In this document: positions 1-5,244 of the stretch, one piece after another
Numbering within the stretch: the first letter of the stretch is position 1
Layout of the letters: each line of letters opens with the position of its first letter
Source: Chloroflexota bacterium
GTDB lineage: Bacteria; Chloroflexota; Limnocylindria; Limnocylindrales; CSP1-4
Direction: 5' to 3'
DNA: 5,682 nucleotides
Assembly (NCBI GenBank): GCA_029858845.1
Contig: JAOUEG010000135.1
Coordinates: 1-5,682, forward strand
Position numbers and translations under genes: made by a program
Notes under the pieces: model-generated
Database searches by the model: none
What the model saw: only the letters and a program-made list of their open reading frames with translations
Told to the model about the DNA's origin: nothing

Positions 1-582
1 GTTCGCCACGCGCTCATCGGCCCCGCAGCTCTCGGTCTCGATCGGCTGGAAGGTGAGGCGGTCGGACTCGATCGCGAAGCGGGCGGTCACGTAGCAGTCG
101 CGATCGTCGTATCGAAGGCGACCGTCGTCAAGGAGCGCATATGGTCCACCGCCGATATCGTCAGGTGGATCCCCGCTGGCGTATTCGATGATCGCGATCC
201 GGTCAGCCGTGAACGTGAGCTCGTAGCGCGTGCTGGCCTCGATGGGATCGTGGATCAGGAATGCCTCGATGTCGTCGATGTCGTGGCCGCGCTGGAGCAA
301 GGCGTTGATCCATCGTTCCCGCGAGATCTCCTCGGAGACCCAGCGGCCGCGAAGCTCGGCGGCGGCCTCCGGTACCGCTGGACCACCGACGCCTCCGTTC
401 GGAATGGTGCGTTCACCGACCCCCGACCCGATGACGATGCCGAGCACGATGGCTCCGAACAGCGCCACCGAGAGCCCCGAGGCAGAGATCCGACCTTTCG
501 GCGTGCGGAACGAACCGGAGACATAGAGTGGCTCGCCCGGGGGACCGGCCCGGAGTGCGCGCTCGATCTGGGCGATGTCCAT
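1..582 (-). CDS. Single-pass membrane protein with beta-rich (lipocalin-like) outer domain, probable ECF sigma partner; 3' end cut by window
   Basis: The first 194 codons are visible, and the frame is open through position 1. It has about 33 N-terminal cytoplasmic residues (MDIAQIERALRAGPPGEPLY, then a basic stretch ending TPKGR), one transmembrane helix at about residues 34-55 (LFGAIVLGIVIGSG core), a Gly/Pro/Ala linker, then an outer domain from about residue 77 beginning LRGRWVSEE. That domain has alternating hydrophobic strands and two cysteines (DRDCYVT and TESCGAD), a pattern resembling lipocalin-like domains. ATG shares its A with the TGA of the sigma gene (TGATG), and GAGGA lies 6 bases upstream at 589-593, so translation is probably coupled. 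No zinc-finger (ZAS, HxxxCxxC) anti-sigma motif is visible. A role in restraining the sigma factor or sensing envelope signals is inferred from position and topology only. Confidence 0.75.
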   Translation of the reverse strand, partial: MDIAQIERALRAGPPGEPLYVSGSFRTPKGRISASGLSVALFGAIVLGIVIGSGVGERTIPNGGVGGPAVPEAAAELRGRWVSEEISRERWINALLQRGHDIDDIEAFLIHDPIEASTRYELTFTADRIAIIEYASGDPPDDIGGGPYALLDDGRLRYDDRDCYVTARFAIESDRLTFQPIETESCGADERVAN

Positions 583-1067
583 CACCGGTCCTCGATCTCG
601 ACGATGTCGATCGCCAGTCGCGCTCGCAGCGTGGCGATGGCCTGGGTCGCGTGCGATCTCGAGGCACTCGAACTGATACCGAGGACCTGTCCGATCGCGT
701 CGTGGGTAAGGTCGGCCCGGTATCGGAGGTACAGCACCTGACGCTGTCGGACGGGCAGTCGATCCACCTCTCCCCACACGACGATCCGATCGTCAGCGCT
801 CATGCTGCGAGGGGACATGCTGCCCATCCGATCAACCAGCCCGGCCACACGCCGACGGAGCCGATGCTGGTCCATGGCCAGTCGGTAGACGCTCTGGAAG
901 GCCCATGAACGCGGATTGACGACGAGGATCCCCCGGCCGAGCTCCGCCAGCAACCGAGCCAGGACTTCCTGAACGACGTCGTCCGCCTGGTCGTCGGTGA
1001 GACCCAGCCGACGAACGAAACCGAACAGGGCCTGCCCATCGGTACGCTGCAGGTCGCCGACGACCAC
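582..1067 (-). CDS. ECF-type RNA polymerase sigma factor (sigma-70 family)
   Basis: The protein has 161 residues from a GTG start. Region 2 covers about residues 11-75 (QALFGFVRRLGLTDDQADD, then VVQEVLARLLAEL, PRSWAFQSVYRLAMDQHR). After a short linker, region 4 covers about 96-151 (VDRLPVRQRQVLYLRY, then the helix-turn-helix LTHDAIGQVLGISSSASRSH). This is a two-domain ECF layout, expected to redirect RNA polymerase to a small regulon. The GTG at 1067 is chosen because GAGGAG (1074-1079) sits 6 bases before it. In-frame TTG 1136 and ATG 1196 lack a ribosome site, and 1196 would overlap the upstream gene by 64 bases. With the GTG, the gap to the upstream lipoprotein gene is 65 bases. The C-terminus (IVEIEDR) ends in the TGATG overlap with the membrane-protein gene. 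Target promoters cannot be read here. Confidence 0.85.
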   Translation of the reverse strand: MVVGDLQRTDGQALFGFVRRLGLTDDQADDVVQEVLARLLAELGRGILVVNPRSWAFQSVYRLAMDQHRLRRRVAGLVDRMGSMSPRSMSADDRIVVWGEVDRLPVRQRQVLYLRYRADLTHDAIGQVLGISSSASRSHATQAIATLRARLAIDIVEIEDR

Positions 1068-1073
1068 CGCGAT

Positions 1074-1079
1074 CTCCTC
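1074..1079 (-). promoter_or_regulatory. Ribosome binding site deciding the GTG start of the sigma factor
   Basis: GAGGAG on the minus strand lies 6 bases before GTG 1067. The longer in-frame starts at 1136 (TTG) and 1196 (ATG) have no purine-rich run at the right distance, so this site favours the 161-residue form. Confidence 0.5.
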
Positions 1080-1132
1080 GCGGTCGACCTCGATCGGCCG
1101 GACATCGGATCGTTGGAGGAGACTCCAAGCGA

Positions 1133-2242
1133 TCAAGGGCCGCTGACCGGACGAAGGTGGGGATGGGTCCCGTCGATCGGCTCCGGTGTGACCCATCGCC
1201 GATTCGTGCCGTCGAGCTCGATCACGGCCATCTGGCGGACGCCCCAGCCGGTGCCATCGACCTGGGTGAAGATGATCGAGGCGCCGTTCGGTGTCATCCG
1301 GGGCTGTGTGGCGCGAGTGTCTTCGGCACCGAAATCGGTGAGTCTTCGAAGGTCACTCCCGTCGGTGGTCACGCTGTACAAGTTGGCTGGATCCGTCCCA
1401 TCCGGGAAGAGGCCCAGGTCATAGCTGTTGAAGATGATCCGATCCTCCCCGGCCCAGTCCGGATATGCGGCGTACAGCGCTGGATCGGTGATCCGCTCCT
1501 CTGGTCCACCCAGGAGGTCCGCGATGTACACGGCCCTGGGAGCCCCGTCATCCAGGATGTCGCCCCGAGTGTAGGCGACCGCCATCCCGTCCGGCGAGAT
1601 GCGTGGCTGCTCAGCGGTCAGCCCGTCGGTCCGAGTCAGCACGATCGTCGATTCACCGCTGGCCATGTCGTAGCGGCCGACGCCGAACGTGCTCGGTGGG
1701 CGATCTGGCTGGGCGTCGCTGTCGATACCGAAGTAGATGGCACTGCCGTCCGGAGCCCAATCGGGGTAGTTCAGCGTATTGCACGGCGCCTGGCAACCCA
1801 TGAGGACCTGGGAGTTCGTCCCGTCCGCATCCACGACCCACAGCTCGTTGGAGCCGGATGGATCCGCTCGGATGAATGCGATCTGCCGCCCGTCTGGCGA
1901 CCAATCGGGGTGGGTCTCTTCGCCGGGCAGGTCCGTGACCAGTTGATGCTGCCCGGTCCCATCGCGACGAACGAGGAAGATCCCGTCGACGCCGGCAGGA
2001 TCGAGCCATTGGAAGACGATCCACTCTTCGCCGTCGGCGACAGCGACGTCGTCCGTAGGAGAGGGAACGGCTGCTGTGGCAGTCGGCGTCGGGGCCGGGC
2101 TGGCCGGCGCCGCCGGCGACGAAGGTGCTGCCCCAGGCGCACCGGGCGTGCTCGATCCTGCTGCAGACGAGCAGGATGCCACCGCGATCGTAGAGCCACC
2201 GATGATCATGAACATCCAACAAAGCCGTGTCAGCGTTCGCAA
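1133..2242 (-). CDS. Lipoprotein with TolB-like six-repeat beta-propeller (PD40/WD40-like)
   Basis: The protein has 369 residues from a TTG start. A lipoprotein signal peptide (basic start RTLTR, hydrophobic core MFMIIGG, lipobox VAS-C with Cys24) is followed by an Ala/Pro/Ser/Thr-rich linker at 25-66. The propeller contains the TolB/PD40 signature repeatedly: HPDWSPDGRQIAFI (111-124), YPDWAPDGSAIYFG (159-172), QPRISPDGMAVAYT (212-225), YPDWAGEDRIIFNS (260-273), QPRMTPNGASIIFT (313-326) and a final HPHLRP (360-365). Between repeats are the usual turns such as LWVVDADGTN and LYSVTTDGSDLRRLTDF. It is probably anchored to the outer face of the membrane and used for protein or ligand binding. It resembles the TolB propeller only; there is no TolB N-terminal domain or tol/pal context, so I give no symbol. 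Its position directly upstream of the sigma gene suggests co-transcription. Confidence 0.85.
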   Translation of the reverse strand: MRTLTRLCWMFMIIGGSTIAVASCSSAAGSSTPGAPGAAPSSPAAPASPAPTPTATAAVPSPTDDVAVADGEEWIVFQWLDPAGVDGIFLVRRDGTGQHQLVTDLPGEETHPDWSPDGRQIAFIRADPSGSNELWVVDADGTNSQVLMGCQAPCNTLNYPDWAPDGSAIYFGIDSDAQPDRPPSTFGVGRYDMASGESTIVLTRTDGLTAEQPRISPDGMAVAYTRGDILDDGAPRAVYIADLLGGPEERITDPALYAAYPDWAGEDRIIFNSYDLGLFPDGTDPANLYSVTTDGSDLRRLTDFGAEDTRATQPRMTPNGASIIFTQVDGTGWGVRQMAVIELDGTNRRWVTPEPIDGTHPHLRPVSGP

Positions 2243-2247
2243 CGTCG

Positions 2248-2253
2248 CCTCCC
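2248..2253 (-). promoter_or_regulatory. Ribosome binding site deciding the TTG start of the TolB-like lipoprotein
   Basis: GGGAGG on the minus strand lies 5 bases before TTG 2242. The downstream ATGs (codons 10 and 12) would remove the basic n-region of the signal peptide, and the open frame upstream to 2581 runs inside the neighbouring gene, so TTG is the best start. Confidence 0.6.
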
Positions 2254-2307
2254 AAGCGGCCCGCTGATGCCCGGGCCTATCTGTACGACGCACGACGGGC
2301 CTCGAAC

Positions 2308-2357
2308 GCTCAGAGGGCCGGTTCAGCCCCGGCGGACGACCTTCAGACCGTCTGAGC
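2308..2357. repeat. Overlapping inverted repeats between the acdS-like gene and the lipoprotein gene
   Basis: A 7-bp outer pair, GCTCAGA (2308-2314) and TCTGAGC (2351-2357), encloses a 5-bp stem GCCGG/CCGGC (2317-2321/2329-2333, 7-base loop). The right outer arm also overlaps a near-perfect palindrome, TCAGAC-C-GTCTGA (2343-2355), so two folds compete. It begins 2 bases after the acdS-like stop codon. No T-run follows on either strand, so it is not a textbook terminator. It could stabilise or attenuate the transcript, or bind a dimeric regulator. Confidence 0.3.
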
Positions 2358-2358
2358 C

Positions 2359-2919
2359 CTAGCCGCCCAGTCCCGGCGTGTGAGCGTAGGCCGACAGGGC
2401 GGGCTGTCCGCCGAGGTGGGCGTACAGGACGCGCGAGCCCGGTGGGATCTCGCCGGATCGGATCATCCCGATCAGGCCGGCCATCGGCTTTCCCTCGTAG
2501 ACCGGGTCGGTGATCATCCCCTCGGTTCGCGCAGCGAGCTGGATCGCCTCGATCGTCTCCACGTCCGGGACGCCATAGCACGGTCCGGCATACCCGTCCA
2601 CCAGTGTGATCTCGTCGTCGCGCAGCGCCCGTTCGACGCCGAGACCGAGGTGTCGCGCGACACCCGTGACGGCACGTGTGTGGTTTGACTGGACCCCGCC
2701 GATCGAGACCAGCGTGTCGCAGCCCTGGGCCAGCGCGTCGGCGACCAGGTACTCGAGCTTCCGGACCTTGTTGCCACCGAAGGCGATGCCCGAGTTGCAG
2801 TCCTCGCGCTTGGCCCAGATCTCGACCCGGCCACCGAGTGCCGCGCTCAGGCGCGGCAGCGGATGCACGGGCGACGGCCCGAACAACAGGGATGCGCGCG
2901 GGAACTCATCGATGCTCAT
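2359..2919 (-). CDS. acdS: 1-aminocyclopropane-1-carboxylate deaminase-like protein with large in-frame internal deletion (probably inactive)
   Basis: Full-length ACC deaminases (about 338 residues) split ACC into ammonia and 2-oxobutanoate using pyridoxal phosphate; this one has 186. Residues 1-94 match the N-terminal part: AKREDCNSGIAFGGNKVRKL with cofactor Lys51, and SIGGVQSNHTR with Ser78. Residues 95-186 match the C-terminal part (RDDEITLVDGYAGPCYGVP, TDPVYEGKPM, VLYAHLGGQPALSAYAH). Adding 153 aligns Tyr115, Tyr141, Glu142 and Leu169 with Tyr268, Tyr294, Glu295 and Leu322 of the Pseudomonas enzyme. Glu295 and Leu322 separate ACC deaminase from D-cysteine desulfhydrase. About 153 residues are missing at the HLGLG/VER join (near 2640), including the phosphate-binding Thr/Ser/Gly loop, so activity is unlikely. 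The start ATG lies 29 bases after the hemerythrin stop and has no Shine-Dalgarno. It is either a decaying gene or an assembly collapse. Confidence 0.8.
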   Translation of the reverse strand: MSIDEFPRASLLFGPSPVHPLPRLSAALGGRVEIWAKREDCNSGIAFGGNKVRKLEYLVADALAQGCDTLVSIGGVQSNHTRAVTGVARHLGLGVERALRDDEITLVDGYAGPCYGVPDVETIEAIQLAARTEGMITDPVYEGKPMAGLIGMIRSGEIPPGSRVLYAHLGGQPALSAYAHTPGLGG

Positions 2920-2925
2920 GCACGC

Positions 2926-2931
2926 ACACTA
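2926..2931 (-). promoter_or_regulatory. Possible -10 element for a leaderless acdS-like transcript
   Basis: TAGTGT (fits TAnnnT) lies 6 bases before the ATG at 2919, the spacing expected when transcription starts at the start codon. CTGACG lies 15 bases further upstream as a weak -35 candidate. The gene has no ribosome site, which agrees with a leaderless message. The hemerythrin gene ends only 29 bases upstream, so read-through is also possible. Confidence 0.25.
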
Positions 2932-2948
2932 CCGGAGCGAGGACGCCG

Positions 2949-3671
2949 TCAGCTGGTCGGTGGGACGGGCTCGCCCGGGAACAGCAGCCGGTACTGCTTC
3001 GCGTACTGGCGCTTGCCCATGAGGCGCCAGAGCACCCTCACGGAGAGGGGCAGACCCGCGTAGAACTGCTTCCGCTCCGCGGGCGTGGAGTTCGCGAGCA
3101 GCATCCCGAGTTGCGGCAGGAGGCGACTCTTCGGGATCGCGTCGACGCTGTGGTCGCCCATCGCCGACCATTCCTCCGCGGAGACCACCCGCTCGGCGAC
3201 CGGCACGACCTCCACCACTTCACGGCGCAGGTGGACCTTCAGCACATCGAGCATCCGCTCGTAGGCATCGGCCAGCTGTTCGCCGACCGCCGGGTCCGCC
3301 GTCGCGCGCCATCGGGCCAGGAGCGGACTTGCCTCCTCGAGCAATGCCGCGACCTGCGCGTGGTGCGCGCGCATCTGGCCGACGTGCAGCGCGCAGGCGG
3401 GAGCGCGCTGCTCGAGCTTGTCCCACAGGAATTCGTCTTCGCTCTCGTGATGCGAGTGCAGCGTCGCGTCGAGATCGGCGAGCCACTGGCCGAGGAAGTC
3501 GCTGCGCGCCGTGTCGCCGGCTGGAGCGCCGCGCACCATCCCGGGCGCCTGCTCGTATCCCCACAGGAACGCGTTGTGCAGGATGCGCATGTCGTCGCCG
3601 TTGCACATCTTCGGCCCGTCGGGGACCGGGGGAGGGGCCTCGCCCGGCAGGGAGACGTACTCCATGGTCAT
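2949..3671 (-). CDS. Hemerythrin-like (HHE cation-binding) domain protein with C-terminal helical extension
   Basis: The protein has 240 residues. The hemerythrin fold is a four-helix bundle binding a di-iron centre, used for O2, NO or peroxide sensing or handling. Candidate ligands in order are His32 (DDMRILHNAF), His72/His74/His75 with Glu78 (LHSHHESEDEFLWDKL), His103/His104 (QMRAHHAQV), and His147 with Glu151 (VLKVHLRREVVEVVPV), spaced as in HHE domains. From about residue 165 a second part (SAEEW, then LPQLGMLLANS, WRLMGKRQYAKQYRLLFPG) extends beyond the minimal domain, as in longer actinobacterial-type members. It has no signal peptide or transmembrane helix and is probably cytoplasmic. 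The start is ATG 3671, with AGGAGGT 6 bases before it. The frame stays open upstream to an ATG at 3818, but that stretch has no ribosome site and low-complexity content. It lies upstream of the acdS-like gene, same strand, 29-base gap. Confidence 0.85.
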   Translation of the reverse strand: MTMEYVSLPGEAPPPVPDGPKMCNGDDMRILHNAFLWGYEQAPGMVRGAPAGDTARSDFLGQWLADLDATLHSHHESEDEFLWDKLEQRAPACALHVGQMRAHHAQVAALLEEASPLLARWRATADPAVGEQLADAYERMLDVLKVHLRREVVEVVPVAERVVSAEEWSAMGDHSVDAIPKSRLLPQLGMLLANSTPAERKQFYAGLPLSVRVLWRLMGKRQYAKQYRLLFPGEPVPPTS

Positions 3672-3882
3672 CGATGGACCTCCTGGGGGCGGGATGGCTG
3701 GGCGCCAAGCGTACGGGACCGTGACCGCCAGCTGCAACCACCCAGCAGCCGGGCCGATCGCCCCGGGGCACGGGAGTAGGCCCGGTGGCCTGCGGAGCAT
3801 CGAGACCCCATCTGTCATTCGACCGATGGATCCCTGCCTTGCGGCCCTCGACCGCAGGTGGTCATGGCGTCACGCTGTCAAC
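3672..3882. other. Divergent intergenic region between the hemerythrin-like and propeller lipoprotein genes
   Basis: This 211-base spacer must carry promoters for both flanking genes. On the minus strand TTGCAG and TACGCT stand 18 bases apart, ahead of the hemerythrin ribosome site, but this is a weak sigma-70 match. On the plus strand I find neither a convincing -10 nor a ribosome site before ATG 3883. I see no strong operator-like palindrome and no small gene. Confidence 0.4.
3678..3684 (-). promoter_or_regulatory. Strong ribosome binding site of the hemerythrin-like gene
   Basis: AGGAGGT on the minus strand lies 6 bases before ATG 3671. It decides this start over ATG 3665 (two codons in) and the far-upstream in-frame ATG 3818. 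Confidence 0.7.
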
Positions 3883-5055
3883 ATGCACCGTCTCCGAATC
3901 GTCATCGTCGTCGCCATCGGCGCCATGGTCTGCGCCGCGTGTAGCTCGATCCCCGCGCCCTCGGAGAGCGCGGTCGCCCTGACACCCGCCGCGCCGACAT
4001 CGACCACGGCCGTCGGCCACGCGTCCGCATCAACCGCGACCCACGAGCCGACGCCGACCCCGATGCCCGAGATCGGCTTTCGCGCGCTCGACACGCCGGC
4101 GGGCTACAGTCGAAGCCAGGCCGAGGCCGTCGATGGCACGACGGCCGTCGGGTGGGTCCAGGTCGGCATCGCAGACGAGCAGCCCGCCGTCTGGGATACG
4201 ACCTCCGGTGCGCTCCGGGTACTGTCCGTGCCCAAGGAGTTCGTGCACCCGAACGGCGATACGTTCGTCCGGCTCGAAGGCGTGAGCGGCACGACCGCGG
4301 TGGGGACAGGCATCCTCGGTGCGAAGGGCAAGCGCGGCCAGACTCGCGCGATGGCCTGGGACCTCGCGACCGGCGATCTCCGGATCCTCGACATCCCCGC
4401 TCCGTTCACCCAGACCGAGGCCCATGCCATCGATGGGACGACCGCGATCGGTCAGAGCTGGACCGCCCATGGGGAGACCGGAGCGCCGGTCACGTGGGAC
4501 ACCGAGTCGGGCGCCGTCCGGAGCCTCGAGGTGCCCGCCGGAATCGTCTGCATCGATCCACACGCCGTCAGTGGCGACACGATCGTCGGGACGCGGTGCG
4601 ATGATGACGACGCCATGCCCGTGGTTTGGAGCCCCATCACCGCCGAGGCACGCGACCTCGACATGCTGCCGGCGACCAGGGGCGGCATCCCTCGCGCCGT
4701 GGACGGCGTGACGGCGGTCGGCGAATGCTGCTTCGGCGAGGAGGGTACGCCGCTGCCCATGGCCTGGGATACCGCCACGGGGGCGGTCCGTCAGCTCAGC
4801 CTGCCGGCACCCTTCGCCCATGGCTCCGCCGTTGGCGTGAGCGGGTCCATCGCGGTCGGCCGAGCCGACACGACCCAACTCGTGTGGGATCTCGGCACCG
4901 ACGACGTTCGCGTCCTGCCGGCACCGCCTGGTTACGACGAATACTCTGAGGCACTTGCGGTGAGCGGGCGCACGATCGCCGGGTATGCCTGCCAGCCGCC
5001 GGCATCGATCTCCGAAAGTTGGCGTTGCGTTGCCGCCGCCTGGACACTCCCATGA
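3883..5055 (+). CDS. Lipoprotein with seven HAF-like repeats, predicted seven-bladed beta-propeller
   Basis: The protein has 390 residues. The signal peptide (basic MHRLR, hydrophobic core to residue 19) ends at Cys20 in VCAAC; Cys at -3 is atypical for a lipobox. A Thr/Pro/Ala linker (21-62) leads to seven tandem units of 41-51 residues with consensus [AG]-[VI]-[DS]-G-x-T-A-[VI]-G, a variable loop, then W-D-x-x-[ST]-G-x-[VL]-R-x-L. Units begin at about 82, 133, 182, 228, 272, 318 and 359, with tryptophans at 104, 159, 205, 249, 295, 335 and 387. The pattern resembles extracellular HAF repeats and predicts a propeller anchored on the outer face of the membrane. Substrate unknown. ATG 3883 is chosen for the signal peptide; ATG 3826 in frame would bury it. 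There is no Shine-Dalgarno. It is transcribed alone, divergent from the hemerythrin gene. Confidence 0.8.
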   Translation: MHRLRIVIVVAIGAMVCAACSSIPAPSESAVALTPAAPTSTTAVGHASASTATHEPTPTPMPEIGFRALDTPAGYSRSQAEAVDGTTAVGWVQVGIADEQPAVWDTTSGALRVLSVPKEFVHPNGDTFVRLEGVSGTTAVGTGILGAKGKRGQTRAMAWDLATGDLRILDIPAPFTQTEAHAIDGTTAIGQSWTAHGETGAPVTWDTESGAVRSLEVPAGIVCIDPHAVSGDTIVGTRCDDDDAMPVVWSPITAEARDLDMLPATRGGIPRAVDGVTAVGECCFGEEGTPLPMAWDTATGAVRQLSLPAPFAHGSAVGVSGSIAVGRADTTQLVWDLGTDDVRVLPAPPGYDEYSEALAVSGRTIAGYACQPPASISESWRCVAAAWTLP

Positions 5056-5056
5056 C

Positions 5057-5084
5057 GGCGGCGAGCGCCCTTTCTCCGGCCGCC
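5057..5084 (+). terminator. GC-rich hairpin after the propeller lipoprotein gene, possible terminator without T-run
   Basis: GGCGGC (5057-5062) can pair with GCCGCC (5079-5084) across a 16-base loop. A shorter alternative pairs GGCG with CGCC (5057-5060/5066-5069). It begins 2 bases after the stop codon. No T-tract follows, so this is only a weak terminator candidate. Confidence 0.25.
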
Positions 5085-5154
5085 TAGTGCAGCCGTTCCC
5101 CGGACCGTCCATCTTTCACCCGACCCGACCTTGGTGATCACTGGGTCCCGGCTA

Positions 5155-5182
5155 TGCAGACATAACTCACCTTATCGGCAGT
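5155..5182 (-). other. dif-like XerC/XerD recombination site (candidate)
   Basis: On the minus strand an 11-base arm ACTGCCGATAA is followed by a 6-base spacer GGTGAG and an 11-base arm TTATGTCTGCA. The arms carry the inner ATAA/TTAT palindrome at the 6-base spacing where XerC and XerD act. CCGATAA and TTATGTC match the conserved inner halves of actinobacterial dif sites as I remember them, while the spacer and outer bases differ. It lies between two converging genes, where it interrupts nothing. It could be the chromosomal dif, a dif used by an integrating element, or the terminal repeat of a lost insertion sequence. The match is by eye. Confidence 0.35.
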
Positions 5183-5229
5183 GTAGTGCCCACCTCTTGA
5201 ACCAGGGCGGATGGCGCAAGGACAGCTTG

Positions 5230-5244
5230 AGACACTCTGTGTCT
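5230..5244 (-). terminator. Short perfect hairpin at the end of the SRPBCC gene, possible terminator
   Basis: AGACAC (5230-5235) and GTGTCT (5239-5244) are perfect inverted repeats around a 3-base loop. They overlap the TAG stop (5243-5245) of the minus-strand gene. No T-run follows, so function as an intrinsic terminator is uncertain. Confidence 0.25.

Noticed and set aside
230..908. Several plus-strand frames over the sigma and membrane-protein genes
   Set aside because: They have no domains, are rich in Arg/Pro/Ser, and lie opposite a clear ECF sigma factor and its coupled partner.
1157..2362. A 401-codon open frame on the plus strand opposite the TolB-like lipoprotein
   Set aside because: It has no recognisable domain and becomes Arg/Gly low-complexity. 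The minus-strand frame has a signal peptide and six PD40 repeats, so this is a GC-rich antisense shadow.
2243..2581. N-terminal extension of the TolB-like protein up to ATG 2581
   Set aside because: The added residues are Arg/Pro/Gly-rich, overlap the acdS-like gene by 223 bases and would bury the lipoprotein signal peptide.
2359..2919. Frameshift or premature stop as the cause of the short acdS-like gene
   Set aside because: Both conserved halves are in one uninterrupted frame with the normal C-terminus, so only an internal in-frame deletion fits.
2676..3779. A 367-codon open frame on the plus strand opposite the acdS-like and hemerythrin genes
   Set aside because: It spans two well-supported minus-strand genes and their gap, and shows no domain.
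3672..3818. N-terminal extension of the hemerythrin-like protein up to ATG 3818
   Set aside because: The strong AGGAGGT site before ATG 3671 and the low-complexity extension favour the shorter form.
3511..3882. N-terminal extension of the propeller lipoprotein, including ATG 3826
   Set aside because: It would place the signal peptide inside the protein, and the part before 3672 overlaps the hemerythrin gene.
4030..5112. A 360-codon open frame on the minus strand opposite the seven-repeat lipoprotein
   Set aside because: Its translation is Arg/Gly/Asp-rich with no domain, and it mirrors the codon bias of the true plus-strand gene.
5134..5141. Palindrome GTGATCAC as an operator
   Set aside because: The 8-base palindrome has no extended arms, lies between gene ends rather than before a start, and is short enough to arise by chance.
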